A stretch of DNA of 36,829 nucleotides, from positions 1 to 36,829 of the forward strand of contig JAIBJN010000025.1 in assembly GCA_020029595.1 (NCBI GenBank), in the 5' to 3' direction. The DNA is from Actinomycetota bacterium (GTDB lineage: Bacteria > Actinomycetota > Thermoleophilia > Gaiellales > Gaiellaceae). Shown here piece after piece: positions 1-7,370 of the stretch; position 1 is the stretch's first letter; each line of letters starts with the position of its first letter. The translations under genes were made by a program, and so were the position numbers. The notes beneath the pieces were generated by a model that had not been told where the DNA came from, ran no database searches, and saw nothing but the letters and a program-made list of their open reading frames with translations.

Positions 1-17
1 GACGTACAACATTGCAG

Positions 18-71
18 GGGCCTCCCTTCGTCTCGTAGAGGACGCGCGGAGTTTCTCTCCGCGGGAGGCCC
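18..71. other. Nested inverted repeat, possible structured RNA or terminator
   Basis: Positions 18-26 (GGGCCTCCC) are the exact reverse complement of 63-71. Inside, 45-51 (CGCGGAG) pairs with 57-63 across a 5-nt loop, sharing one base with the outer arm. Together they can fold into a long bipartite stem. No reading frame is needed to explain it. It could be a terminator of a gene left of the window, or part of the repeat-rich leader before the Rieske gene. No clear T-tract follows, so the terminator reading is uncertain. Confidence 0.4.
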
Positions 72-86
72 TCCTTCATCAGATTC

Positions 87-166
87 AGTCGCGCCCGTAT
101 TCTCGAATACGAGCGCTCCCTGCGTCCATGCCTCGCACTCGCCCAGGACACCCCGGCGACGACGCA
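87..166. repeat. Dispersed repeat family B, copy 1
   Basis: This stretch matches 18252-18338 in direct orientation. Three blocks are identical: TCGCGCCCGTA, a 20-nt block at 108-127, and CACCCCGGCGACGA. Between the first two blocks lies a hairpin at 96-111: CGTATT, loop CTCG, AATACG. The other copy has a different but still fully paired stem at this point, so pairing is kept while sequence changes. The copy lies just upstream of the Rieske gene. The spurious minus-strand translations of both copies share a GKDAGSAR-like peptide, which could mislead gene callers. It resembles a REP-like or structured noncoding element rather than a gene. Confidence 0.65.
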
Positions 167-176
167 TCATCCCGAA

Positions 177-533
177 ATGGGTTCTGACTGGCACGACGTC
201 GGCTTTCTCGCAGACGTCGAGCGCGACGGCCGCGTGGTGGCTCGGGTCGGCGGGCGCGAGGTCGGAGTCGTCGTGGATGCGACGGACGGCTCGCTCCACG
301 GGATCCGCAACCGCTGCCCGCACCACGGCGGGCCGCTCTGCCTCGGGTCCGTGCGCGAGCGGCTGGAGGGCGATCCGGGTGTCTACGAGCTCGCGGGGCG
401 CCGTGTCCTCCGTTGTCCCTGGCACGGCTGGGAGTTCGACCTCGAGACAGGCGAGTGCGTCGACGAGCCCTCGCTCCGCGCCGCCGTCTACCCCATACGG
501 GTCGAGGACGGCCGCGTCCTCGTCCAGGTCTGA
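177..533 (+). CDS. Rieske-type [2Fe-2S] ferredoxin domain protein
   Basis: This is a small soluble 118-residue protein made of a single Rieske domain. The first ligand pair lies in CPHHG (about residue 47) and the second in CPWHGWEF (about 81), giving the C-x-H...C-x2-H pattern that binds a 2Fe-2S cluster through two Cys and two His. The length fits stand-alone Rieske ferredoxins, or the small subunits that pass electrons to ring-hydroxylating or other mononuclear iron oxygenases. No signal peptide or membrane segment is visible, so it is not a cytochrome bc-type Rieske subunit. The ATG at 177 places the domain start at the usual WHDVG-like strand. No oxygenase or reductase partner lies beside it, so the electron donor and acceptor are unknown. 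Confidence 0.85.
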   Translation: MGSDWHDVGFLADVERDGRVVARVGGREVGVVVDATDGSLHGIRNRCPHHGGPLCLGSVRERLEGDPGVYELAGRRVLRCPWHGWEFDLETGECVDEPSLRAAVYPIRVEDGRVLVQV

Positions 534-542
534 CGCCTTGCG

Positions 543-614
543 GTATGCAGTGCGGCGTCATGCCGGTATGCATACGACAGGTATGCAATACTGCGTAACG
601 CAGTAGTGCATACC
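543..614. promoter_or_regulatory. Cluster of GTATGCA/TGCATAC sites and a 35-bp palindrome at an ATPase start
   Basis: The heptamer GTATGCA or its complement occurs at 543-549, 566-572, 569-575, 581-587 and 607-613. The pair at 566-575 forms a perfect 10-bp palindrome. Positions 580-614 form a 35-bp palindrome centred on 597, with 17-bp arms and a single mismatched pair (588 against 606). Its inner arms are TACTGCGT and ACGCAGTA. The right arm contains the GTG start codon of the next gene. This density and symmetry suggest an operator for an autoregulator or a structured leader. No regulator can be assigned from sequence alone. Confidence 0.6.
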
Positions 615-1784
615 AACCCCTTCTCCTTTGGCGCGCTGGCGCTCGACCGAGCCTTCACCGACCGGGAGGCCGAGGTCCGGCAGCTCGTCAGCGACATGCA
701 GAACGGCCAGGACGTCCTGGTCTACGCGCCGCGTCGTTACGGGAAGTCGTCGCTGGTCCTTCGGGCCGCGCAGCGGGCGATCCGGAAACGGATCCTCGTC
801 GGCTACTGCGACCTGATGCGGACGCCGACGAAGGAGCGCTTCGCGGCCGCCCTCGCGAAGACGATCTACAGCGACCTGGAGACGGCCGCCGGTCAGGCGA
901 TCGACCGAGCGGCGCGCCTCTTCCGCGGTCTCCGCATCACCCCGACGATGGAGGTCGACCCGATCGACGGGAGCCTCCGCTTCGTCTTCCACGCCGGCCG
1001 CCGGCGCGCAGCCATCGACGACACGATCGAGGCGCTCCTCGCGCTGCCGGGCCAGATCGCGGCCGAGCGCGGGCGCCGCGCCGTGGTCGTCTTCGATGAG
1101 TTCCAGGAGATCCTCACGCTCGACGGCCACTTCCCCAACCTGATGCGGGCCGTCTTCCAGGAGCAGCCCGAGGTCGGCCACGTGTACCTGGGCAGCAAGC
1201 GCCACGTCCTCGAGCGCATCTTCGAGGACGAGAACGAGCCGTTTTGGCGCAGCGCGAAGCGGCTCGAGATCGGCACGATCGAGCCGGCCGCGTTCGCCCG
1301 CTTCCTCCGGCATCGTTTCGAGGAGACGGAGAAGGGCATCGACGGCGAGGCGCTCAACCGCGTCCTCGAGGCCACCGGCGGGCACCCGTACGGGACACAG
1401 GAGCTCGCCTACTTCCTCTGGGAGCTCGTCCCCACCGGCCACCTTGCGCGTCTCGCCGACGTCGAGGCGGCGCTCGAGCAGGCGCTGCGCTCCGAGCACA
1501 ACCACTTCGCCAAGCTCTGGGACGACGCCCCGCACGCGCAGCGGCTCGTCATGCTGGCGCTCGCCGAGGAGTCGACGCGCTCGCTCTACGCGGCCGACTA
1601 CGCCGAGCGGCACGACCTCCCCGCGAAGCCGGCCCTGCAGCGCGCCATCGGCGCGCTCGTCGCCAAGGAGATCGCAGCGCGCGACGCGGGCCGCGTCTAC
1701 CGGATCGTGGAGCCGTTCTTCGCCGACTGGCTCCGGAGCGAGCAGGAGGCCCTCGGCCTCAGGGACGAGCTCCGGGGTCGCTGA
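606..1784 (+). CDS. AAA ATPase of the archaeal-type (PF01637-like) family
   Basis: A 392-residue P-loop ATPase. Walker A is APRRYGKSS (residues 41-49) and Walker B is VVVFDEFQEI (about 160-169). The N-terminal pattern NPFSFGALALDRAF-TDRE is typical of the archaeal-type or STAND-like ATPases, which carry a helical region and then a C-terminal winged-helix-like region (here roughly 290-380). Cellular roles of this family are poorly known, and members are often multi-copy. The GTG at 606 fits the family N-terminus and sits inside the right arm of a 35-bp palindrome. No Shine-Dalgarno is visible, so translation may begin on a leaderless or structured message. Neighbours give no functional hint. 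The unusual upstream repeats suggest its own regulation, or past mobility of this gene. Confidence 0.75.
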   Translation: MHTNPFSFGALALDRAFTDREAEVRQLVSDMQNGQDVLVYAPRRYGKSSLVLRAAQRAIRKRILVGYCDLMRTPTKERFAAALAKTIYSDLETAAGQAIDRAARLFRGLRITPTMEVDPIDGSLRFVFHAGRRRAAIDDTIEALLALPGQIAAERGRRAVVVFDEFQEILTLDGHFPNLMRAVFQEQPEVGHVYLGSKRHVLERIFEDENEPFWRSAKRLEIGTIEPAAFARFLRHRFEETEKGIDGEALNRVLEATGGHPYGTQELAYFLWELVPTGHLARLADVEAALEQALRSEHNHFAKLWDDAPHAQRLVMLALAEESTRSLYAADYAERHDLPAKPALQRAIGALVAKEIAARDAGRVYRIVEPFFADWLRSEQEALGLRDELRGR

Positions 1785-1802
1785 AGGCCGCCTTGCCATA
1801 CT

Positions 1803-1821
1803 AGGTACTGCTTGGTACCTT
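1803..1821. promoter_or_regulatory. Probable PadR operator overlapping a leaderless -10 box
   Basis: AGGTAC (1803-1808) and GTACCT (1815-1820) form a perfect 6-bp inverted repeat with a 6-nt spacer. TACCTT (1816-1821) is a good -10 box 7 nt before the ATG at 1829. The dyad covers the promoter, as expected for an autorepressing PadR protein. Binding by PadR is inferred from position and symmetry. Confidence 0.5.
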
Positions 1822-1828
1822 GTTGTGC

Positions 1829-2176
1829 ATGGTAGACAGGCAGGACGCCCTCCTTGCCCAGATGCGGCGGGGAACCCTGCAGTACTGCGTCCTGGCGCTG
1901 CTCGGCTCGGATGAGCTCTACGGCTTCGACCTCGTCCGCCGCCTCGCCGGCGTCGACGGCATGCTTACGAGCGAGGGGACGATCTACCCTCTCCTCGCCC
2001 GCCTACGCCGCGACGGCCTCGTCGAGTCGAACTGGCAGGAGTCCTCCTCCGGGCCGCCGCGGCGTTACTACCACCTGACCGATGCGGGCCGCGCGGCACT
2101 CGAGGACTTTCGACGCGAGTGGGGCCGGTTCCGCGATGCAGTCGACACCGTCATCGAAGGGAGAGGACGGCCATGA
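1829..2176 (+). CDS. PadR family transcriptional regulator
   Basis: A 115-residue winged-helix repressor. The pattern RRGTLQYCVLALLGSDELYGFDL, then TSEGTIYPLLARLRRDGLVES and RRYYHLTDAGRAAL, is the canonical PadR N-terminal winged helix. A short C-terminal helix (about 90-113) serves for dimerisation. The ATG at 1829 is preferred over the in-frame TTG codons upstream because PadR proteins start a few residues before this motif and a -10 box lies 7 nt away. The stop overlaps the ATG of the next gene (ATGA), so the two are translationally coupled. PadR plus a HAAS/DUF1700-type membrane protein is a recurrent pair in Gram-positive bacteria. The inverted repeat over its promoter suggests autorepression. 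The inducing ligand is unknown. Confidence 0.9.
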   Translation: MVDRQDALLAQMRRGTLQYCVLALLGSDELYGFDLVRRLAGVDGMLTSEGTIYPLLARLRRDGLVESNWQESSSGPPRRYYHLTDAGRAALEDFRREWGRFRDAVDTVIEGRGRP

Positions 2177-2811
2177 GCGCCACCGCCGATCGTCTCGTCG
2201 CGCATTACCTGAAGCGCCTGAACCGGGAGCTGCGCGACGTGCCGCGCGGCTCCCGACGTGAGATCGTGGAGGAGATCGAGGAGCACATCGCGGAGGGCCG
2301 CGCCGGCCTCGGCGAGGAGGACGTCACGGCGGTGCGCGTGCTCCTCGCGCGCGTCGGGGAGCCGGAGGAGATCGCCGCCGATGCCCGCCAGCGGCTCGGC
2401 CTTCCGCCGCGCGGGCACGGTGCGAGGGAAGCCTTTGCCCTCATCGGTCTGCTCATCGGAGGGCTGGCCTTCGTGGTTGGCTGGTTCGCCGGCCTTGCGC
2501 TGCTGTGGAAGTCGAACGCTTGGACGACGCGGGAGAAGCTGGTCGGCACGCTGGTCGTCCCAGGAGGGCTCCTGCCGGCGTTCCTCCTGCTTGGGTTGGG
2601 GGCCACGCAGTGCGGAGGCGGCTACGAGAACGAGCTGACGGGGCCGGTCGAGCAGAACTGCACGGTCACCTTCTCCCTTCCGGGGCAGGTCCTTTGGACG
2701 GCGCTCCTGGCGGTCTGCGTCGTTGGCCCGTTCTTCACCACGATCTTCCTCGCGCGCCGGATGAGGCGGCCGGCGGCCGTCGACTACCAGCCGAGCCCGG
2801 GATCGGCGTAG
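2173..2811 (+). CDS. HAAS/DUF1700-like membrane protein partnered with PadR
   Basis: A 212-residue protein. The first 75 residues are helical and soluble (HYLKRLNRELRDVP, then RREIVEEIEEHI), typical of the HAAS/DUF1700 domain that commonly follows PadR genes. Three hydrophobic segments follow (about 83-112, 122-145 and 178-200). Two cysteines lie between the second and third segments. The ATG at 2173 overlaps the PadR stop, and a purine-rich GGGAGAGG lies just upstream. The 3' end overlaps the convergent amidohydrolase by 28 bp. The family is thought to transmit or tune a membrane signal in PadR-controlled systems, but its biochemical activity is not established. Assignment to the family rests on the N-terminal pattern and the neighbour. 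Confidence 0.7.
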   Translation: MSATADRLVAHYLKRLNRELRDVPRGSRREIVEEIEEHIAEGRAGLGEEDVTAVRVLLARVGEPEEIAADARQRLGLPPRGHGAREAFALIGLLIGGLAFVVGWFAGLALLWKSNAWTTREKLVGTLVVPGGLLPAFLLLGLGATQCGGGYENELTGPVEQNCTVTFSLPGQVLWTALLAVCVVGPFFTTIFLARRMRRPAAVDYQPSPGSA

Positions 2812-4403
2812 ACCGCCTCGCCTTCCACCAAGGTGAGGAGGACGCGGGCGTCTCCGATCGGGCCCGAGCCGGGATCCAGGATGTCCCGGTCGAACACGAC
2901 CAGGTCGGCGACCTTCGGCGGCTCGAGCGCGCCGGTCTCGCGGTCGAGGAAGTTGACGTGCGCCGAGCCGGCGGTGAAGGTCTGCAGCGCGGTCGGCAGG
3001 TCGATCGCCTCCTCCGGCAGCAGGGGGTCCCGGTCGCGCGTCTCCGGTGAGATCCGCGTCACCGCCACCTCGAGCTGCGGCAAGGGGTTGGGGGTGGACA
3101 CGGTCCAGTCGCTGCCGAACGCCAGGCGGGCGCCCGCGCGGTGCAGGCTCCCGAACGGGTACATGCGCGCGGAGCGCTCCGGGCCGATGAACGGCTCCGT
3201 CAGCTCGTCGACATAGGGGCTGTGGCAGGCCCACAACGGCGAGACGTTGGCGACGACGCCGAGCTCGGCGAAGCGGTGCAGGTCGGCGGGATGGACGAGC
3301 TGGACGTGCGCGAGGTGGTGGCGCGCGTCGCGACGGCCGTTCGTCCGCTGGGCGGCCTCGATCGCGTCGAGGGCCTCCCGCACCGCGCGGTCGCCGATCG
3401 TGTGCAGGTGCACCTGGAAGCCGCGTGCGTCGAGGCCGGTGACCATGCGCGCGAGCTCCGCGGGCTCGTGCATGGCGATGCCGGCGTTGTCGGTGCCGAC
3501 GTAGGGCTCGAGAAGCGTCCCCGTGAAGTTCTCGAGCACCCCGTCGACGAAGATCTTCGCGCCCCGGATGCGCAGCCGCCCCAGCGAGCCCCGGGCCCGC
3601 AGCTCGACGAGCTCGTCGAGCTGCTCGTCCTCGCCCCGTCCGCGCTCCCAGAGGAGATTCCCCTCCGCCCGCATTGTGAGCTCGCCGCGCTCCGCGACAG
3701 CGCGGTAGGCGGCCAGGGTCTCCGCGTCGACGCTCGCGTCCTGCCAGGCGGTGATCCCGAGGGCGTGGAGCTCAGCCTGCGCGCGGAGGATGCCCGCCTC
3801 CCACTCCTCCTGCAAGGTCGGCGGGAGCAGCTCGAAGACAGGGGAGATCGCGCCCTCGTGGAGCGTTCCCTGCGGCTCGCCGTCGGCGTCCCGCTCGATG
3901 CGCCCGTCGGGCGGGTCGGGCGTCTCGCGCGTTATCCCGGCGAGGGAGAGCGCGCGGCTGTTCACCCACCCGCCGTGCCCGTCGCGGTTCTCGAGGAAGA
4001 CCGGGCGGTCGGGACAGACGGCGTCCAGATCGGCGCGACTCGGCGTCCCGCCCGGAAAGAAGTCGATCGACCAGCCGCCCCCGACGATCCACTCGAGCTC
4101 GGGATGCTCGGCCGCGTAGCGGGCGATCCGAACGAGGCAGTCCTCTTGCGAGGAGGCGTTGTAGAGGTCGCACCGGAGGCCGGCGAGCCCGCCCTCCGGC
4201 GGGTGGAGGTGGGCGTCCTGGAAGCCTGGGAGGACGGTGCGGCCCTCGAGCTCCAGCACGCGCGTCGCCGGGTCGGCGAGCGCCATCACGTCCCGGGCCG
4301 AGCCGACCGCGGCGATGCGGCCCTCGCGAACGGCCACCGCCTCGGCGACGCTCAGCGCCGCGTCCGCGGTAAAGACCGTGCCGCTCGTGAGGACGGAGTC
4401 CAC
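2784..4403 (-). CDS. YtcJ-like metal-dependent amidohydrolase (amidohydrolase family 3)
   Basis: A 539-residue TIM-barrel hydrolase. Metal-site motifs in order are PGFQDAHLHP (HxH), FQVHLHTIGDRAV, HHLAHVQLVHP and a late FGSDWTVSTPNPL (the Asp ligand). This set and length match the YtcJ/exoenzyme-type amidohydrolase-3 family, which hydrolyses amide or ester bonds in N-acyl or N-formyl substrates. The GTG at 4403 is chosen because TAGTG joins it to the stop of the upstream ABC ATPase gene, and the protein then begins with the usual strand (SVLTSGTVFTAD). A longer reading would extend into the ATPase gene. It is the last gene of the transporter operon, which suggests it acts on imported material. 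The substrate is unknown. The 3' end overlaps the convergent HAAS gene by 28 bp. Confidence 0.85.
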   Translation of the reverse strand: MDSVLTSGTVFTADAALSVAEAVAVREGRIAAVGSARDVMALADPATRVLELEGRTVLPGFQDAHLHPPEGGLAGLRCDLYNASSQEDCLVRIARYAAEHPELEWIVGGGWSIDFFPGGTPSRADLDAVCPDRPVFLENRDGHGGWVNSRALSLAGITRETPDPPDGRIERDADGEPQGTLHEGAISPVFELLPPTLQEEWEAGILRAQAELHALGITAWQDASVDAETLAAYRAVAERGELTMRAEGNLLWERGRGEDEQLDELVELRARGSLGRLRIRGAKIFVDGVLENFTGTLLEPYVGTDNAGIAMHEPAELARMVTGLDARGFQVHLHTIGDRAVREALDAIEAAQRTNGRRDARHHLAHVQLVHPADLHRFAELGVVANVSPLWACHSPYVDELTEPFIGPERSARMYPFGSLHRAGARLAFGSDWTVSTPNPLPQLEVAVTRISPETRDRDPLLPEEAIDLPTALQTFTAGSAHVNFLDRETGALEPPKVADLVVFDRDILDPGSGPIGDARVLLTLVEGEAVYADPGLGW

Positions 4404-5428
4404 TACGCCCGGATGCAGGCCGCCTGGTGGCCGCGCTTCGCTCCGGCAGGGACTCGCAGGTCCGGGTCGGTTGTCCGGCACTCCGGAATGGCGATCGGGC
4501 AGCGCGGGTTGAACCGGCAGCCCGGCGGGATGTTCACCGGATTCGGCGTCTCGCCGCGGAGGATCTCCGGCTGCGTCTGCCGGCGCGGGTCGCGCTGCGG
4601 CACGACCGAGAGGAGGGCCTTCGTGTACGGGTGCCGGGGGTTGTGGACGACCTCCCGCGCCGGCCCCTCTTCCACGATACGGCCCAGGTACATGACCGCG
4701 ATCCGGTCGGCGAAGTGCGCGGCCGTGGAGAGGTCGTGCGTGATCATGAGGATGCCGAGCCCGCTGCGCCGCAGCTCGTCCAGGAGGGAGAGGATGCCCG
4801 CCCGCACGGACACGTCGAGCATCGAGACGGGCTCGTCGGCGACGAGGAGCTCTGGGCTGAGCGCGAGGCTCGCGGCGATCGCCACCCGCTGCCGCTGGCC
4901 GCCCGAGAGCTCGTGCGGATAGCGTTCGAGGAACAGCTCGGGCGGCGTCAGCCCGGCCCGCTCGAGCGCCTCGCGCACCAGCCGGTCGCGGTCGGCCTTC
5001 CCGCCGCCCTCGCCGTGGACTAGGAGAGGCTCCTCGATCGTGGCCCGGACGCGGAAGCGAGGATCGAGGGACTCGTACGGGTCCTGGAAGATGAGCTGGA
5101 CGTGGCGGCGCAGCGCGCGCAGCTCGCGCCCGGAGATGCCGGTGATGTCGTCGCCGCGGAAGCGAATCGTTCCCGCCTCCGGCTTGACGAGCCGGAGGAT
5201 CGACTGCGCCGTCGTCGTCTTGCCGCTCCCCGACTCGCCCACGAGCGCGAGGAGCTCGCCCTCGCGGACGATGAAGGAGACGCCGTCGACGGCGCGGACG
5301 GCGAGCTTCGGCCGCCCTCTGAACGCACCGACCACCCCCCGCGGAACCGCGAAGCGCGCGACGAGATTCTCGACCTCGAGCAGAGGAGGACGCCCGTCGT
5401 CGCTCCTAGGCCGACCTTCCTCGCTCAC
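4403..5428 (-). CDS. Dipeptide/oligopeptide ABC transporter ATP-binding protein (OppF/DppF type)
   Basis: A 341-residue cytoplasmic ATPase. Walker A is VGESGSGKT (about 63-71), followed by a Q-loop (LIFQDPYESLDP), the signature LSGGQRQR, Walker B (ELLVADEPVSMLD) and the H-loop (MITHDLS). The C-terminal part (HNPRHPYTKALLS, then a Cys-containing CRFNPRCP region) is the oligopeptide-transporter extension, which can bind an Fe-S cluster in some homologues. The start is GTG at 5428, overlapping the stop of the preceding ATPase gene as GTGA. A short insert (about 32-41, GVVGAFRGR) is common in DppF-like subunits. It pairs with the neighbouring DppD-like ATPase to energise the two permeases of the operon. 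Confidence 0.92.
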   Translation of the reverse strand: MSEEGRPRSDDGRPPLLEVENLVARFAVPRGVVGAFRGRPKLAVRAVDGVSFIVREGELLALVGESGSGKTTTAQSILRLVKPEAGTIRFRGDDITGISGRELRALRRHVQLIFQDPYESLDPRFRVRATIEEPLLVHGEGGGKADRDRLVREALERAGLTPPELFLERYPHELSGGQRQRVAIAASLALSPELLVADEPVSMLDVSVRAGILSLLDELRRSGLGILMITHDLSTAAHFADRIAVMYLGRIVEEGPAREVVHNPRHPYTKALLSVVPQRDPRRQTQPEILRGETPNPVNIPPGCRFNPRCPIAIPECRTTDPDLRVPAGAKRGHQAACIRA

Positions 5429-6402
5429 GAGGCCGCCTTGAGGGCCGGGTCATTGAGGTGGCACGCTGCCGAGTGGCCTGTGTCGGTCGCGACCAGACGC
5501 GGCTTCACCCGGTCGCACGGGGCGAACGCGCGATCGCAGCGCGGCGCGAACGGGCAGCCGACGAGCTCGCGATCGAGGCGTGGGGGCGTGCCCGGGATGG
5601 AGAGAACCGGCTCCTCGTCGTAGAGGTCGGGGGTGGCCGCGAAGAGCAGGCGTGTGTACGGATGACGGGGGTCGTGGTAGAGGGTGTCGGTCGCTCCGAT
5701 CTCGACGATCTCACCCGCGTACATGACGGCGGCGCGCGAGCAGACCTGAGCGACGATCGGGAGGTCGTGCGTGACGAGCACGAGCGTGAGACCGAAGTCG
5801 TCCGCGAGGCCGATGAGGAGCTGGAGGATCTGAGCCTGCACCATCACGTCGAGCGCCGTGGTCGGCTCGTCCGCGAGGAGCACCTTCGGCTTGCACGCGA
5901 GCGCCATGGCGATCGCCGCCCGCTGCCTCATGCCGCCCGAGAACTCATGTGGATAGCTGCTTGCACGCGCGGCGGGGATCCCGACGCGCTCGAGCAGCTC
6001 GCCGACCTGCCTCCGCGCCGTCCTGCCCTCGGCGATCTCGTGGAGCTTCATCGGCTCGGCGATCTGCTCGCCGACCCGCTTCACGGGGTTGAAGGCGTTC
6101 ATCGCGCCCTGGAAGACCATGGCGATGTCCGTCCAGCGGTGGGGGCTGACGCTCTCCTCGCCGTCGGCGAGGATGTCCTCGCCCTCCAGGAGGACGCGGC
6201 CGGCGACGCTCGCGCTCGAGGGGAGAAGGCCCATCAGCGCGAGGATGGTCGTCGTCTTCCCGCAGCCAGACTCGCCGACGAACCCGAAGCGCTCCCCGGT
6301 CTGGAGCGCGAGGCTGACGCCCTGCACGGCGTGCAGCTCGCCGCCCTGCTCCAGGTCGAACCAGACGTGGAGATCCTCGACCGCGAGGACGGGCTCGGTC
6401 AC
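5425..6402 (-). CDS. Dipeptide/oligopeptide ABC transporter ATP-binding protein (OppD/DppD type)
   Basis: A 325-residue ATPase. Walker A is VGESGCGKT, with signature FSGGMRQR, Walker B (KVLLADEPTTALD), H-loop (LVTHDLP) and the C-terminal oligopeptide-transporter region (HDPRHPYTRLLF and CPFAPRCDRAF). The FSGGMRQR signature is typical of the D subunit, against LSGGQRQR in the F subunit, so the two genes encode a heterodimer. The GTG at 6402 is chosen because GTGA overlaps the stop of the permease gene. A longer in-frame reading only covers the permease gene in the wrong frame. The gene is tightly coupled at both ends. Confidence 0.92.
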   Translation of the reverse strand: MTEPVLAVEDLHVWFDLEQGGELHAVQGVSLALQTGERFGFVGESGCGKTTTILALMGLLPSSASVAGRVLLEGEDILADGEESVSPHRWTDIAMVFQGAMNAFNPVKRVGEQIAEPMKLHEIAEGRTARRQVGELLERVGIPAARASSYPHEFSGGMRQRAAIAMALACKPKVLLADEPTTALDVMVQAQILQLLIGLADDFGLTLVLVTHDLPIVAQVCSRAAVMYAGEIVEIGATDTLYHDPRHPYTRLLFAATPDLYDEEPVLSIPGTPPRLDRELVGCPFAPRCDRAFAPCDRVKPRLVATDTGHSAACHLNDPALKAAS

Positions 6403-7370
6403 TGCGGGTCCTTCGCCGGCAGCGGCCGGAGCCGGAACCGGCGCACGGAGAGGTGGCCGACCCGCAGGCGCGGGTTGAGCGCGTCCTCGATGGCCGTCCC
6501 CAGCATCGTGCAGGCGAGGATGACAACCGCGACCGCGATGCCGGGAGGCGCGATCGCCCACCAGGCGTCCACGGTGATCGCGTTCGAGACAAACGCGTTC
6601 TCGATCAGGCGTCCCCAGGAGATGAGGCTCGGGTCGCCCAGGCCGAGGAAGGCGAGCGCCGTCTCGGCGAAGATCGCCACCGCGACCGTCAGGACCGTGT
6701 TGGCGACGAGAAGCGGCGCCACCTGTGGGAGGACGTGGCGGAAGATGATCCTCGAGTCGCTCGCTCCCAAGGCCTGCGCCCGGCGCACGTAGACCCGCTC
6801 GCGGACGCTCTTCACCTGGGCGCGGATGATCCGGGCCGTCCCCGTCCAGTAGATGACGCCGATGATGATGATGATGTTCGTCAGGCTTCGGCCCCAGATC
6901 GCCGCGATCACGATCATGAGGGGGACATCGGGGATGACGAGGAAGTAATCCGTCACCCGCATGAGCGTGATGTCGGTCTTGCCGCCGAAGTAGCCGGCCA
7001 GGATGCCGACGGAGCCACCGATCAGCATCGCCACGGCGGCCGCCGCGAAGCCGACGACGAGCGAGACGCGCGATCCGTAGATGATCAGAGAGAGCATGTC
7101 GACGCCCCCGTCGTCGAGCCCCAGCGGGTAGGCGCTCGAAGGCGGCGCGAAGGGCGGTCCGACCTTCTCTCGCGGCCCGTACGGCGCGAGGAGCGGAGCG
7201 AAGACGGCGACGAGAATCGTGAGGACGAGGACCGTGCCGCCGATCGCGGCCTGCGGGCGGCTCCGCAGCACCGACCACACGACGCCCCCACGCCCGCGGC
7301 CCCCGCCGGGGACGTCGCTGGGGTCGGTGGGTGCACCGGCCGCGCCCGGCCCGGAGGCGATCGTGCTCAT
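6399..7370 (-). CDS. Dipeptide/oligopeptide ABC transporter permease (OppC/DppC type)
   Basis: A 323-residue inner-membrane permease. A Gly/Pro-rich cytoplasmic N-terminus of about 30 residues precedes the first membrane helix (AAIGGTVLVLTILVAVFAPLL). A periplasmic segment with YPLGLDDGGVDMLS follows, as in DppC proteins (HPLGTDxxGRDxxS), and then five helices. The coupling-helix (EAA) region is VYVRRAQALGASDSRIIFRHVLP. The ATG at 7370 overlaps the stop of the DppB-like gene (ATGA). The 3' end overlaps the ATPase start by 4 nt. A run of isoleucines (NIIIIIG) lies in one helix. The partner is the DppB-like permease upstream. Confidence 0.92.
   Translation of the reverse strand: MSTIASGPGAAGAPTDPSDVPGGGRGRGGVVWSVLRSRPQAAIGGTVLVLTILVAVFAPLLAPYGPREKVGPPFAPPSSAYPLGLDDGGVDMLSLIIYGSRVSLVVGFAAAAVAMLIGGSVGILAGYFGGKTDITLMRVTDYFLVIPDVPLMIVIAAIWGRSLTNIIIIIGVIYWTGTARIIRAQVKSVRERVYVRRAQALGASDSRIIFRHVLPQVAPLLVANTVLTVAVAIFAETALAFLGLGDPSLISWGRLIENAFVSNAITVDAWWAIAPPGIAVAVVILACTMLGTAIEDALNPRLRVGHLSVRRFRLRPLPAKDPQ

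Noticed and set aside
558-1799. Long minus-strand open frame opposite the AAA ATPase
   Set aside because: Composition-driven shadow: the plus frame has Walker A and B motifs, while this one has none and is rich in Arg/Leu/Glu repeats.
3141-4922. 593-codon plus-strand frame
   Set aside because: It is antisense to the amidohydrolase and OppF-like ATPase genes, which carry complete family motifs. It has no recognisable domain.
5425-7278. 617-codon version of the DppD-like ATPase
   Set aside because: The added N-terminus is the permease gene in the wrong frame. GTG at 6402 overlaps the permease stop.
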